A DNA stretch of 64,000 bases, from NCBI RefSeq assembly GCF_000282475.1, contig NZ_AKJF01000132.1, positions 1 to 64,000 of the forward strand. The letters are read 5' to 3'. The position numbers were made by a program, and so were the translations under genes. The notes beneath the pieces were generated by a model. It saw only the letters and a list, made by a program, of their open reading frames with translations, made no database searches and had not been told where the DNA came from. The DNA comes from Pseudomonas sp. GM78 (GTDB lineage: Bacteria; Pseudomonadota; Gammaproteobacteria; Pseudomonadales; Pseudomonadaceae). Shown piece after piece: positions 37,835-47,774 of this stretch (its first letter is position 1; each line of letters starts with the position of its first letter).

Positions 37835-39418
37835 TCACTGTGGCGTGTGCTGACTTCTCAGGAAGTCCTGCACCAGGTTCGATCGGTCGAACGACTTGGC
37901 CGCCTGCACCGGCGGGTACTCGGCCAGCGTCTTCAGGTGTGCGCCGATCAGCTCGCTCATCGGCGCCGAGATCCACGACGACTTCTGGATCATGTGGCCG
38001 TAGGAATCGTTGCTGTCGTAGCTTTCGAACGGGTCGCTGCGCAGGTTGAACATCAGCGGTGCAAACAGCGCCTTGATCGGTGCGTAGTAGTCCTCCTTGG
38101 TTGAGAAGTGCAGCTTCCACGGGCCGATGCGCACGGCGGTCAACTTGCTCTCGATGTAGTAGAAGAGGCTGGTACGCGCGCTGTCTGGCGCCTTGCCGGT
38201 CCAGTAGTCGAGGTTGTTGATGCCATCGACGTACTGCTTTTTCTGCACTTTCATGCGCTCGACCACATCCGGCACACCTGCCGCCGCGGCCAGGGTGGTG
38301 AACATGTCCTGGTGCGCCTGGATGCCATTCTTGATCTGGCCGGGCTTGATCACACCCGGCCAGCGCAGCATCGAGGGCACGCGCACACCACCTTCGTAGG
38401 TGGTCATCTTCTCGCCACGGAAGGGCGTCGTGGCGCCATGGGGCCAGGAAGAATGCTCCGGGCCATTGTCGGTGGAGTACCAGACGATGGTGTTTTCATC
38501 CAGGCCGTTGCGCTTGAGGAAGTCGAGCACCTGGCCGATGTCATGGTCGTGCTGCAGCATGCCGCTGCCTTGCATGTCGTCTTCGTGGGTGTACGGGGCG
38601 GCGGCATGACGCCACTTGTCGTTGAGGTGGGTGTACAGGTGCATGCGGCTGGTGTTGAGCCAGACGAAGAACGGCTTGTCGTCGCTCTTGGCTTTGCGCA
38701 TGAAGTCCAGCGCATGGGGGATCACTTCGGCCCCGTCGAAATCTTCCATGCGCTGGGTCGTCAGCGGCCCGGTGTCCTCGATGGTCTGTTTGCCGACCAA
38801 GCCAAATCGCGGGTCTGACGTCGTGTCGTCCTTGTCGCTGGCGAAGCTGTGCAGCACGCCACGGGTGGCGAATTTTGTGGCGTAGGCCTGCGGACCGCCG
38901 GGATACGCCTTGGCGAAATTCTGGTAGTCCGCGTATTCACGCTGTTCCTCGGTATTGAGGTGGTACAGGTTGCCGAAAAACTCGTCGAAGCCATGCACCG
39001 TCGGCAGGTTGGGATTGTTGTCGCCCAGGTGGTTCTTGCCGAACTGGCCGGTGCGGTAACCGGCCTCTTTCAATACTTCGGCCAGGCTCGGCGAAGCGGC
39101 CTGCAGGCCGAGTTTGTCGCCCGGCTGCCCCACGGTGGTCATCCCGGAGCGAATCGGATACTGGCCGGTGATGAACGCCGCGCGACCGGCCGTGCAGGAG
39201 GGCTGCCCGTAGTGATCGGTGAAGCGGATGCCCTCCATGCCGATCTGGTCGATATTCGGCGTGGTGTAGCCCATGGTGCCCATGCCGTACGCACTCACGT
39301 TCTGCCAGCCAATGTCATCGCCCCAGATCACCAGGATGTTGGGTTTGGCCGACTGCGCCTGCACCAGTGGAGCGGCAAGCGCAACGCAGGCCAGGACAAG
39401 CTTGGACAAAGTCTTCAT
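37835..39418 (-). CDS. exported sulfatase (arylsulfatase family)
   Basis: 527 residues with a signal peptide (cleavage near VQAQS). The alkaline-phosphatase superfamily core is visible: [14 protein letters not shown] metal ligands, the modification site [19 protein letters not shown] with Cys75, GKNHLGD, and [15 protein letters not shown]. The site reads C-T-A-G-R rather than C-x-P-x-R, an Ala-for-Pro variant known in some sulfatases. It would hydrolyse a sulfate ester in the periplasm. It overlaps the upstream thioesterase stop by four bases, so it is in an operon with it and the HisD-like gene. Confidence 0.92.
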   Translation of the reverse strand: MKTLSKLVLACVALAAPLVQAQSAKPNILVIWGDDIGWQNVSAYGMGTMGYTTPNIDQIGMEGIRFTDHYGQPSCTAGRAAFITGQYPIRSGMTTVGQPGDKLGLQAASPSLAEVLKEAGYRTGQFGKNHLGDNNPNLPTVHGFDEFFGNLYHLNTEEQREYADYQNFAKAYPGGPQAYATKFATRGVLHSFASDKDDTTSDPRFGLVGKQTIEDTGPLTTQRMEDFDGAEVIPHALDFMRKAKSDDKPFFVWLNTSRMHLYTHLNDKWRHAAAPYTHEDDMQGSGMLQHDHDIGQVLDFLKRNGLDENTIVWYSTDNGPEHSSWPHGATTPFRGEKMTTYEGGVRVPSMLRWPGVIKPGQIKNGIQAHQDMFTTLAAAAGVPDVVERMKVQKKQYVDGINNLDYWTGKAPDSARTSLFYYIESKLTAVRIGPWKLHFSTKEDYYAPIKALFAPLMFNLRSDPFESYDSNDSYGHMIQKSSWISAPMSELIGAHLKTLAEYPPVQAAKSFDRSNLVQDFLRSQHTPQ

Positions 39419-39855
39419 GACGCCACCTCGATGCTCTCCAGCGCGCGGCGCAAGGATTCAGGTAGCGCCACTGGCCGGCGCGTCACGCGGTCAACATAGA
39501 CGTGGATGAAGTGGCCCTGCGCCGAAGCCTCGTTGTTGCCATTGGCGAACAGCCCCACCTCATAGCGAACGCTCGAAGTGCCCAGGCTCGCCACGCGCAG
39601 CCCGGCGCGCACCAGGTCGGGGAAAGCGATGGACGAAAAGTAGCTGCAATGGGTATCGACCACCAGGCCGACCGCAGGACTGCACTCGAAGTCGAGTACG
39701 TTCTGCTCCAGCAACCAGCCGTTGACCACGGTGTCGAACCAGCTGTAGTAGATGACGTTGTTCACGTGGCCGTAGACGTCGTTGTCCATCCAGCGCGTGG
39801 TGATGTCGCGCAGGTACGGATAGGCGTTGCGTTCGTGCGGTACGGGTTTGCCCAT
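39415..39855 (-). CDS. 4HBT-type hotdog acyl-CoA thioesterase
   Basis: 146 residues. The active-site segment [21 protein letters not shown] has the catalytic Asp and the GHVNN pattern of the YbgC/4-hydroxybenzoyl-CoA thioesterase family. It likely hydrolyses a short or aromatic acyl-CoA. It lies between the HisD-like and sulfatase genes with 4-base spacing and overlap, so all three are probably co-transcribed. A frameshifted paralogue lies at 47771-48206. Confidence 0.87.
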   Translation of the reverse strand: MGKPVPHERNAYPYLRDITTRWMDNDVYGHVNNVIYYSWFDTVVNGWLLEQNVLDFECSPAVGLVVDTHCSYFSSIAFPDLVRAGLRVASLGTSSVRYEVGLFANGNNEASAQGHFIHVYVDRVTRRPVALPESLRRALESIEVAS

Positions 39856-39859
39856 GACT

Positions 39860-41143
39860 TCAAGCCTCCTGCTTCATGCGGCGCACGCGGATATCCGCCT
39901 GCTCCTTGTGGCCGGACATTTGCTCGTAGCCGCACAGCCGTGAGCAGTACTCGCCGATCATCACGCTGGCCTCGTTCGTCAGCACGCGCTGGTAGGTGTG
40001 GGTCTTGATGAACTTGCCCACCCACAGCCCACCGGTGTAACGCCCCGCGCCCATGGTCGGCAGCGTGTGGTTGGTGCCGATGACCTTGTCGCCATAGCTG
40101 ACATTGGTGCGGTGGCCGAGGAACAAGGCGCCGTAACGCGTCATGCGATCGTGGTACCAGGCCGGATCCTGGGTCATCACCTGCACGTGTTCGGAGCACA
40201 GGCGCTCGGCGACTTCCAGGGCCTCTTCGTCGGTGTCGCACAGGTAGATCTCACCGAAGTCGTTCCAGGCCACGCTCGCCACAGGCGCGGTGTCCAGCCG
40301 CGAAAGCACAAGATCGATGGCGGCCGGCAGCTGTTCGGCGATTGTTTTGCTGGTGGTCACGCAATAGGCGGGGGAGGTCGGGCCGTGTTCGGCCTGGCCC
40401 AGCAAGTCGACGGCGACCAGTTCGGCATCCACCGTGTCATCGCAGATCACCAGGGTTTCGGTCGGCCCGGCGAACAGGTCGATGCCAACGCGGCCGAACA
40501 GCTGGCGCTTGGCTTCGGCGACATAGGCATTGCCCGGGCCGACGATCATGTCGACGCCGACGATGCTCTCGGTGCCGATGGCCATGGCCGCCACGGCCTG
40601 CACACCACCCAGGCAGTAGATTTCGTCAGCCCCGGCCAGGTGCATCGCCGCGACGATCTCCGGGCACGGCCGGCCTTCGAACGGCGGGGCACTGGCGATC
40701 ACGCGCTTGACGCCGGCGACCTTGGCGGTGAGCACGCTCATGTGGGCGCTGGCGATCAGCGGGTACTTGCCGCCGGGAATGTAGCAGCCCACCGAATTCA
40801 CCGGAATGTTGCGATGACCCAGGACCACGCCGGGCAAGGTTTCGACCTCGACATCGTGCATCGAATCCTTCTGGATCTGGGCGAAGCGGCGAATCTGCGC
40901 CTGGGCGAACCTGATGTCGTCGAGCGTCTGGGCGGGCAGGCTGGCGATGCACGCGTCGATCTGTTCCTGGGTCAGGCGCATGTCTTGCGGCGCCCAGTGG
41001 TCGAACTTTTCGGAGTAGTCGCGCACCGCAGCATCACCGCGTTGCTCGATGTCCGCGAGGATAGCTTCCACGGTGGCGCGCACCTGGGCCTGATCGCTCG
41101 CTTTCGCCTGGGCCGATTGGCCTTTTTTGAGTTGTTGAATCAC
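39860..41143 (-). CDS. HisD-family dehydrogenase, perhaps sulfopropanediol 3-dehydrogenase-like
   Basis: 427 residues, histidinol dehydrogenase family: [63 protein letters not shown] and [13 protein letters not shown]. It is not in a histidine operon. Paralogues of HisD such as HpsN oxidise (R)-2,3-dihydroxypropane-1-sulfonate. A sulfatase, thioesterase and LacI regulator as neighbours suggest a catabolic alcohol or sulfur-linked role rather than histidine biosynthesis. Start is GTG at 41143 with AGAGGA upstream. The substrate is not settled. Confidence 0.82.
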   Translation of the reverse strand: MIQQLKKGQSAQAKASDQAQVRATVEAILADIEQRGDAAVRDYSEKFDHWAPQDMRLTQEQIDACIASLPAQTLDDIRFAQAQIRRFAQIQKDSMHDVEVETLPGVVLGHRNIPVNSVGCYIPGGKYPLIASAHMSVLTAKVAGVKRVIASAPPFEGRPCPEIVAAMHLAGADEIYCLGGVQAVAAMAIGTESIVGVDMIVGPGNAYVAEAKRQLFGRVGIDLFAGPTETLVICDDTVDAELVAVDLLGQAEHGPTSPAYCVTTSKTIAEQLPAAIDLVLSRLDTAPVASVAWNDFGEIYLCDTDEEALEVAERLCSEHVQVMTQDPAWYHDRMTRYGALFLGHRTNVSYGDKVIGTNHTLPTMGAGRYTGGLWVGKFIKTHTYQRVLTNEASVMIGEYCSRLCGYEQMSGHKEQADIRVRRMKQEA

Positions 41144-41186
41144 CGGATATTTCCTCTGGATTGTTTTTGTTTTAGCGGTTGGGGGG

Positions 41187-42233
41187 CTATGCGGAAGTGC
41201 GCAACACCAGATGCCCCGGCATCTCGTGCAGCGCCGGGTCGACGCCGTCGCCGGGGCGACCCTTGCCCAGCAAGCGAATGGCGCAATCGATCATCTGGCT
41301 CAGGGGCTGGTGCACGGTGGTCAGTGAGTTTTCGGGCCAGGCGGCGGCGCGGACGTCGTCGAAGCCGACCACGGCGACATCCTCGGGGACGCGCAGGGTC
41401 GTGTTCATCCGCAGGTAACTCAGTACGCCGAAGGCCATCACGTCGTTGGCGCAGAACACCGCGTCGATGGCCGGTTGCCCGGCGCTGAACAGTCGGGCCG
41501 CCGCCTCGCGCCCGCCTTCGTAGGTGTATCCACCCTCAACGCAGGCAACCAGGCGTTGACCGTGCGCGACCAGGCCCCGCTCGAAGCCGCGCAAGCGGTC
41601 GGCCGTGGTGGAGATGCCCGCATCGCCGGACACGAAGGCGCAAGCCTGGCGTCGTTGTCCTACCAGATAGTCGGCCACCTCGGCGGACATGCGCTCGTTA
41701 TCGCAGCACACCGACCAAACGCTCGCGTCCTCGACACGGCGGTTCATGAACACCAGGCCGACACCCTGGCGTGCGCACAGGTCCGCCAGGTGTGAAGACA
41801 ACTTCGCGGCGGTCACCACGATCCCATCGACCTGGAACTGCAGCAGTTGCGGCATCAGTTCGTCCGCATCGCCCCCCGGTGGCACCACGAACAGCAGCAG
41901 TTGCCGGCCTGCCTGGCGCAGTTGCAGGGAAAGCTCCTCGACCAGCGCCGGATAGAAGGGATTGGCCATGTCGCCAACCACCAGCGCAACGATGCCGGTC
42001 TTGCGCTGGTTCAAGGAGCGGGCGATGGCATTGGGTCGATAGCCCAATTCTTCGGCCATGGCGAGGATGCGCGCGCGCAGCTTGGCCGAGATGCGCGACT
42101 GCGCATCGAAGGCGCGAGTGACCGTGGAGGTGGCGACCCCTATGCGTTGGGCGAGGTCCCTGGCGGTGACGCGCACGACGGGCGTCGGGTTTTGCAGGGC
42201 CGGTAAACCCTGCGCGGTGCTGTCGTGCTGCAT
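41187..42233 (-). CDS. LacI family transcriptional regulator
   Basis: 348 residues. The LacI helix-turn-helix is at about residues 22-47 ([21 protein letters not shown]), the hinge helix [14 protein letters not shown] follows, then a periplasmic-binding-like ligand domain ([21 protein letters not shown] to the [15 protein letters not shown] segment). GGAG precedes the ATG. It lies just upstream of and codirectional with the HisD-like, thioesterase and sulfatase genes, so it probably controls them. The ligand is unknown. Confidence 0.92.
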   Translation of the reverse strand: MQHDSTAQGLPALQNPTPVVRVTARDLAQRIGVATSTVTRAFDAQSRISAKLRARILAMAEELGYRPNAIARSLNQRKTGIVALVVGDMANPFYPALVEELSLQLRQAGRQLLLFVVPPGGDADELMPQLLQFQVDGIVVTAAKLSSHLADLCARQGVGLVFMNRRVEDASVWSVCCDNERMSAEVADYLVGQRRQACAFVSGDAGISTTADRLRGFERGLVAHGQRLVACVEGGYTYEGGREAAARLFSAGQPAIDAVFCANDVMAFGVLSYLRMNTTLRVPEDVAVVGFDDVRAAAWPENSLTTVHQPLSQMIDCAIRLLGKGRPGDGVDPALHEMPGHLVLRTSA

Positions 42234-42311
42234 GTCGTTGGCTCCGGCCGCTTATCAGTCTTGTGCAAACGTGTGCACTCATGGACCGGATGCTATCGGC
42301 GCAAAGCCGAT

Positions 42312-43445
42312 TCAGACTCCCCCCGAAGAGAGGGGGGAGCGGACAGCGTCGCAAACCACCCCTTGCGCAAGGCAACTAACGTGGCCTACCCGCTTCGAGG
42401 GGGCAGGGCGAGCGTGAGCCGCCAGGCGGGCGACAGGGTCCTCGATATCCGTGCGCAGGGGGAAGGTGAGCATCGACACGGTGTTGCCGGCGGCGACGCT
42501 TTCATTGCCCTGGCGGGTGTTGACCGGTGCCAGGGTCACCAACGACTTCTCCGGCAGTTCATCCTTGGCGATCAGGTAGCGCCGCATCGCGCCGCCGACC
42601 ATGGCCAGTACCGCATCGTTGACCGTGGCCCCGGGCACCAGGTTCTTGATCTGTTTGACGACGCCCAGATCGAGGGTGACCGAATCCCAGACTCGACTGG
42701 ACGTCACGTTGCTGTTGAAGCGGGTGCGCGGCGCGCCGCCTTCGGAGCTGAGTACCGAACGCGCCATTTTGCGCAGGCTCGCCACGGTCAGCTTGGGCAG
42801 CACGCGCGCCAGGGGCAAAGCCATGCGCGCGGAGGCCATGACATTGTCGGTCAGCATGCGGCTGACCGTGTCCAGCGGGCCCCATCGCAGCGGTAAACTC
42901 GCCGCCGGGGGTGTCTTATCCACCACGGCGACGGGCTTGCCCTGCGCCCCGGCCAGGTCGTGCAAGGCCCAGGTCAGTTCCGCGGCGGCGGCGCCATCCA
43001 TCGCGGCATGGTGGGTCTTGGTGAGGATGGCGAAGCTGCCCTTGGGGATGCCCTCGATGTTGTCGAGGCCCTCGATCACGTACATCTCCCAGGGTGCCCG
43101 GGAAAGATCCACGGAGCGGGCATGGATGCGCGACACCATGATGCAGAACTGGCGCCAGTCGCCCGGTTTGGGCAGCGCGAAATGGCGAACGTGGAAGTCG
43201 ATGTCGAACAGGTCGTCTTCCACCCAATAGGGATAACCGAGACCGAAGGGCACCTGGACGATCTTGCGCTTGAACACCGGTGAGACATCGAGGCGCTCGT
43301 TGATATGCTCGACGATCTGCCGAAAGCCGAGGCGTTGCCCCTCTACCGTGGACTGATCGTAGATGTAGATCATGGTGCAATGCGACGCGGCATGTGGTCG
43401 ATCGACTTTCAGGAACAGGGCGTCTTGCCCGCTCAGTTTGCTCAT
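42312..43445 (-). pseudogene. 3'-truncated wax ester synthase/diacylglycerol acyltransferase
   Basis: 377 codons remain. The N-terminal acyltransferase domain is intact (MSKLSGQDALFLKVD, the catalytic HHxxxDG as KTHHAAMDGA, FNSNVTSSRVWDSV, VNDAVLAMVGGAMRRYL, APVNTRQGNESVAAGN). After DIEDPVARLAAHA the sequence loses all family resemblance and ends in an unrelated tail. The C-terminal domain with its NVPGP-type segment is missing, about 80 or more residues short of the usual length. A deletion joining the gene to the lacI upstream region is the simplest reading. Residual activity is possible because the HHxxxDG domain remains. Confidence 0.75.
42317..42339. repeat. G/C-rich short palindrome (b)
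   Basis: Perfect 8-base arms CTCCCCCC / GGGGGGAG with a 7-base loop. It sits at the truncated end of the WS/DGAT gene and about 85 bases upstream of lacI. One of five related elements. Confidence 0.55.
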
Positions 43446-43568
43446 CGTTGAGGCTCTCGCTGGGTGGTGGATGTGGATTGCCCGAGAGCTGTCCAGCGAG
43501 CTCGCCCGGGCCTGGTCAATACGACGAAGGTCGATGGCGAGCAGATTCGTCGATCTGCCGTTGACCCG

Positions 43569-43590
43569 TCCCCCTGCAAATGGGGGGGAG
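43569..43590. repeat. G/C-rich short palindrome (c)
   Basis: TCCCCC, a 7-base loop, then GGGGGGGA. It lies in the divergent gap about 120 bases from both the WS/DGAT and the alpha/beta hydrolase starts. Confidence 0.5.
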
Positions 43591-43688
43591 TACGTGGCTG
43601 GTGCGGTATTTATTCTGGCGGCTGTCGCAGGGTCCTGTGCGTGTCGCCGGGATGCGCAAGTTGACCCTCGGCCACAGAGGAGTTTTGT

Positions 43689-44873
43689 GTGTCGAGTCAA
43701 GAGCGCTGCATGAGTGAGCAAGGGCCAGGCGATTCACAGGGTCCCTGGTGGGAACGTTTGTCCGAAGACTTCTGGCGGCAGGCCGATGGCACGGAACTGG
43801 ATGCCCGGCACCCGTTGAAGATCCACGGCACCGCCGCCGTCGAGCGAGTGATGCGCACCGCCCTGTCGACGACGGTCGCGGCGAGCGCTTTGGCGACGTT
43901 ATCCAGGCGTGGGCGTCTGCAGCGCGAATTCGAGGCACTGCGTTTCTACGAACCGCTGGCGCGCGCCGCAGACGCCTCGCGTGTATTCCTGCCGCCACCG
44001 AAGGGCATTGTCGTTGCCGAGCGCGAGCTTTCCGGCAAGGACATCCGCCGCCTGCAGTTGCGTTTCGCAAGCTCGTTCAAACCACTCAATCCGTTCGCCC
44101 GCCCGCAGTTCGAAGCCATGCAGCGCAACACCTGCGCCCATGCCCAGTACTGGTGCCATGGCGACCGGCCGCGACCGACGCTGATCGTCATCCATGGTTT
44201 CGCCGCCGACCCGCACTGGCTCAATGCGCACGCGCTGTCGCTGGCCGGTTTCTACCGGCGCGGCTACGACATCCTGCTGTTCACCTATCCGCACCACGGC
44301 CTGCGCGCCGAACGCGGCAACTGGTTCAGCGGCCAGGGGCTGTTCGGCAGTGGGTTGGCGGCTTTCAACGAGGCGCCGCTGCATGCGATCCACGACCTGC
44401 GGGTGTTCATCGACTATCTACAAAGGCGTGGTGTCGAGCAGATCGGTGTCACGGGCATTTCCCTCGGCGGGTACACCGCAGCGGCGCTGGCGGCCGTTGA
44501 CGAGCGTCTGGCCTGGTGCGTCCCGATTGTGCCCGCGGTCAGCCCGGTCGATGCGTTCCTCGAGTGGCAACCTACGGGTCTGCTGCTCTCGCGGTTGATG
44601 CGCAGCCAGGGCATTGGCGTGGCCGAAATGCGCGGATTACTGGCCGTGCACAACCCGCTGACCTATGCCCCGTGCCTGGACGGCGAGCGCATGCTGATCA
44701 TCGGTGGCGCGGGGGACCGGGTCACCCTGCCACGCCATGTGCGCCTGCTGCACCGGCACTGGCCGGGCAGCGAGCTGCACTGGTTTGCGGGCAACCACAT
44801 CCTGCACCTGGGCCGGGGTGAGTACCTGACACGCATGGGCCAATTGATGGATCGATACGCCGGCTCCTTGTAG
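43689..44873 (+). CDS. alpha/beta hydrolase family protein
   Basis: 394 residues. After an N-terminal region of about 150 residues comes the hydrolase fold: PTLIVIHGFAADPHWL (oxyanion loop), the nucleophile elbow GISLGGYTAAALAAVD, a late Asp (GGAGDRVTLP) and His (WFAGNHILHLGRG). It probably acts on esters; a link to the divergent acyltransferase gene suggests lipid turnover. GTG at 43689 follows AGAGGAG; ATG at 43710 is an alternative. The TAG stop codon is formed by the start of a REP element. Confidence 0.82.
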   Translation: MSSQERCMSEQGPGDSQGPWWERLSEDFWRQADGTELDARHPLKIHGTAAVERVMRTALSTTVAASALATLSRRGRLQREFEALRFYEPLARAADASRVFLPPPKGIVVAERELSGKDIRRLQLRFASSFKPLNPFARPQFEAMQRNTCAHAQYWCHGDRPRPTLIVIHGFAADPHWLNAHALSLAGFYRRGYDILLFTYPHHGLRAERGNWFSGQGLFGSGLAAFNEAPLHAIHDLRVFIDYLQRRGVEQIGVTGISLGGYTAAALAAVDERLAWCVPIVPAVSPVDAFLEWQPTGLLLSRLMRSQGIGVAEMRGLLAVHNPLTYAPCLDGERMLIIGGAGDRVTLPRHVRLLHRHWPGSELHWFAGNHILHLGRGEYLTRMGQLMDRYAGSL

Positions 44874-44969
44874 GAGCGAGCCTGCTCGCGATGGACTCAA
44901 GAACACCGCGGGGAATCAGATTCCCCGCGTTATCGTTAACGACCATCGCGAGCAGGCTCGCTCCTACAG
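44869..44969. repeat. REPIN-like paired REP element 2
   Basis: Two inverted REP units (GTAGGAGCGAGCCTGCTCGC near 44870 and its complement at 44944-44967) flank an inner hairpin GCGGGGAATC/GATTCCCCGC at about 44909-44929. It begins inside the stop codon of the hydrolase gene and ends before the convergent MFS gene. Confidence 0.9.
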
Positions 44970-44984
44970 TTTCCTGGTATTGGG

Positions 44985-46313
44985 TTATGCCCGGGAATCT
45001 CGTCGATCCTTCAGGCAGTGAGCCGGTATCCCGATCAGCAACACCAGCGCCCCAAGCACCATCACGATCGCCATCACATCGAACGCCAGGTACAGGCTGC
45101 CGGTGGCGGACTTGATTGCCCCGACAGCGGCCTGGCTCAGCACGCCGGCCAGGTTGCCCAGGCTGCTGATGATCGCAATGCCGCCTGCCGCGCCTGCCTT
45201 GTTCAGCAACGCCGGCGGGATCGTCCAGAACAGCGGGATGGCCGACAGCGCCGCGGCGGAGCCCAGGCTCATGAGGAAGATCGACAGCACCACATTGCCG
45301 TGCACCAGGCCCAGCAGGGCAAAGCTGCCCGCACCCACCAGCATGGTCAGCCCCAAATGCCAGCGGCGTTCCATATGCCGGTCGGAACTGCGCCCCAGCA
45401 GGTACATGGCACACACCGCGACGATAAAGGGCAGGGCGGCCAGCATGCCGATCAGTTTCAGGTCTTCCAGGCCGAAGCCGCGGATCAGCGTCGGAATCCA
45501 GTAGGTCACCGTGTTTGAGCCGCTGTAGATGCAGAAGTAGACGAGTCCGGCGATGTACATTCGAGGTTCGCGCAGCACGCCGCCGAAGTGACTGCTCACG
45601 GCTCCCGGCTCACTGCAAGTGTCCTGGGCGATCTGGTGCTTTTCTTCGTCGGTCAGCCAGTTGGACTGCTCGGGACGATCCGTCAGCCAGAACCAGCCGA
45701 AGAGGCCCAGCAGCAGGGTGGGTGCGCCGGTCAGGATGAACAGCATTTGCCAGTCCTTGAAACCCAGCCAGCCATCGAGATGGGCCATGATCACGCCGGA
45801 CAGCGGCCCGCAGATGATCCCGGCCACCATCCCCGCCATCAACAACCCGGCCGTGACTCGCCCGCGCAAGGACGCCGGCAACCAGTAAGTCATGTAGAGG
45901 ATTATCCCGGGAAAGAACCCGGCCTCGGCCACGCCCAGCAGGAATCGCGCGGCGATCAATTGGTTGGCCGTGGTGACGAAGGCCGTCGCCACGGTGACCA
46001 TGCCCCACAGCAGCATGATGCGGGTGATGGTGCGGCGCGCGCCGACCCGCTGCATGTACAGGTTGCTGGGGATCTCGAAGAGGATATAGCCGAGGTAGAA
46101 GATCCCGGCGCCGATGCCGTAGGCGGCGTCGCTCAGCAAAATGTCCTCGGCCATGCGCAGCTTGGCGAACGACAGGTTGATCCGGTCGATGGCATTGACG
46201 ATGAAGGCCAGCACCAGGAAGGGCATCAACCGCCACAGCACCTTGGCGTAGACGCGTCTGGTGGCAGGGGGTGCGCAAGCGATATCCGGAAACTGCGAAA
46301 GGGTGTCATTCAT
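44985..46313 (-). CDS. MFS transporter, anion:cation symporter (ACS) family
   Basis: 442 residues with 12 predicted spans. NAIDRINLSFAKLRMAEDI near the N terminus and LGVAEAGFFPGIILYMTYWLP are typical ACS-family motifs (phthalate, hydroxyphenylacetate and tartrate permease relatives). It should import an organic acid anion. It is convergent with the hydrolase and divergent from the iron-type alcohol dehydrogenase gene. Confidence 0.92.
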   Translation of the reverse strand: MNDTLSQFPDIACAPPATRRVYAKVLWRLMPFLVLAFIVNAIDRINLSFAKLRMAEDILLSDAAYGIGAGIFYLGYILFEIPSNLYMQRVGARRTITRIMLLWGMVTVATAFVTTANQLIAARFLLGVAEAGFFPGIILYMTYWLPASLRGRVTAGLLMAGMVAGIICGPLSGVIMAHLDGWLGFKDWQMLFILTGAPTLLLGLFGWFWLTDRPEQSNWLTDEEKHQIAQDTCSEPGAVSSHFGGVLREPRMYIAGLVYFCIYSGSNTVTYWIPTLIRGFGLEDLKLIGMLAALPFIVAVCAMYLLGRSSDRHMERRWHLGLTMLVGAGSFALLGLVHGNVVLSIFLMSLGSAAALSAIPLFWTIPPALLNKAGAAGGIAIISSLGNLAGVLSQAAVGAIKSATGSLYLAFDVMAIVMVLGALVLLIGIPAHCLKDRRDSRA

Positions 46314-46507
46314 GTGTCGTTGCTCATCGTGTTTTCCTCTTGGACTTGTTGTTGTAGGCGAGGTCGTTCGTAGGGCGAGTATAGAGTTCGGGCGGGGGCG
46401 TTCGTTCCGGATTCGAGTGGTCCCTGAAGTGCGTCTAACCCTCTGAAAACACGTGGGTTATTTGGTTATTTCGGAAAGCGTATCCGCGACACCTCCGGAT
46501 AAGGTGG

Positions 46508-46531
46508 CACCCACTCCGAAGGAGGGGGGTG
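46508..46531. repeat. G/C-rich short palindrome (d)
   Basis: CACCCACTCC, gaa, GGAGGGGGGTG: imperfect inverted repeat. It lies in the divergent gap about 100 bases upstream of the alcohol dehydrogenase start and about 190 bases from the MFS start. Confidence 0.5.
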
Positions 46532-46622
46532 AGGGACCAAGTCGAGCCTCTACGGTATGGGCCTGGAGCCTCACGCCAAACAAGCGGAGGTCGTCAAAAC
46601 CAATACCTGGAGAACCCTTGCG

Positions 46623-47774
46623 ATGCTATCGATGGCCTTCAATACCACCCGCTCGATCATCATCGAGCGCGGTGCCGCCACCCGTCTTGCCCCTCAGGTG
46701 CTGAACCTGGGGGCCAGCTCCGTGCTGCTGGTGACCGACGCGGGCGTCGTGGCCGCCGGGTTGCTCGACCCGGTGCTGAGCGGTTTTGCTGCAGCGGGCG
46801 TGCCGGTGCGGGTATTTGCCGAAGTACTGGCCGACCCGCCGGAGTCGGTGATCCTCGCGGCGGTTGAAGCGGGCAGAGAATGTGGCGCCGATTGCGTGGT
46901 GGGATTTGGCGGCGGCAGTTCGCTGGATGCCGCCAAGCTGGCGGCGTTGCTGTTGCGCGGTGGCGAGCAGCTGGCGCAGATCTATGGCATCAACCAGAGC
47001 AAGGGCGCACGCCTGCCGCTGATCCTGGTGCCCACCACCGCCGGCACCGGCTCCGAGGTCACCGCGGTTTCGGTGGTGACCACCGGTGCCGGCGAGAAGA
47101 ACGTGGTGATCTCGCCAACCCTGTTGCCGGATCTGGCGGTGCTGGATGCCGAGCTGACGCTGGGATTACCAGCACCTATCACTGCCGCGACCGGTATCGA
47201 TGCCATGGTCCATGCGGTCGAGGCCTACACCAGCCGGCACCTGAAAAATCCGCTCTCCGACTGCCTGGCCAAAGATGCCTTGCGCCTGCTCTGCGGTAGC
47301 CTGTATCAAGCCTGCCACGAGGGTTCGGACCTGGTCGCCCGGGAAAACATGTTGCTGGGGGCGTGCCTGGCCGGCATGGCCTTTGCCAATTCGCCGGTGG
47401 CTGCTGTGCACGCGTTGGCCTACCCGATCGGCGCACGTTTCCATGTGCCGCACGGGGTGTCCAACGCGCTGGTGCTGGGTGCCGTGATGCGTTTCAACCT
47501 GGAAGCGGCAGCGCCGCTCTACGCGCAGCTGGCCGAGATCGTGCTGCCAAACGTGACGGGAAGCGAACGCCAGAGAGCACGCGCCCTGGCCGATCATCTG
47601 GGGGGCCTGGCCGGTGAGCTGAAATTGCCAACCCGTTTGCGTGACGTGGGCATCGGCGAGGGCGATATCCAGGCCCTGGCCGAAGATGCGATGAAGCAAG
47701 CGCGCCTGCTCGGCAACAACCCGCGCCCGGTCAGCCTGGCCGACGTCCTGGCCATTTACCGGGAGGTGCTATGA
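46623..47774 (+). CDS. iron-containing (group III) alcohol dehydrogenase
   Basis: About 383 residues. NAD-binding CVVGFGGGSSLDAAKLAALL, VPTTAGTGSEVTAVSVV and the metal-ligand region TGIDAMVHAVEAYTSRH, then AHALAYPIGARFHVPHGVSNAL, are the Fe-ADH signatures. Relatives include 4-hydroxybutyrate dehydrogenases and 1,3-propanediol dehydrogenases; the substrate here is not known. ATG at 46623 has GGAG upstream; the open frame begins at 46557. Its stop overlaps the start of the thioesterase pseudogene (ATGA), so they form one transcript. Confidence 0.9.
   Translation: MLSMAFNTTRSIIIERGAATRLAPQVLNLGASSVLLVTDAGVVAAGLLDPVLSGFAAAGVPVRVFAEVLADPPESVILAAVEAGRECGADCVVGFGGGSSLDAAKLAALLLRGGEQLAQIYGINQSKGARLPLILVPTTAGTGSEVTAVSVVTTGAGEKNVVISPTLLPDLAVLDAELTLGLPAPITAATGIDAMVHAVEAYTSRHLKNPLSDCLAKDALRLLCGSLYQACHEGSDLVARENMLLGACLAGMAFANSPVAAVHALAYPIGARFHVPHGVSNALVLGAVMRFNLEAAAPLYAQLAEIVLPNVTGSERQRARALADHLGGLAGELKLPTRLRDVGIGEGDIQALAEDAMKQARLLGNNPRPVSLADVLAIYREVL

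Noticed and set aside
39860-41143. Biosynthetic histidinol dehydrogenase (hisD)
   Set aside because: No other his genes nearby; it lies in a LacI-controlled catabolic group, so it is treated as a paralogue.
39998-41488. 496-codon plus-strand open frame
   Set aside because: Antisense to the HisD-family gene and LacI 3' end; no recognisable domain.
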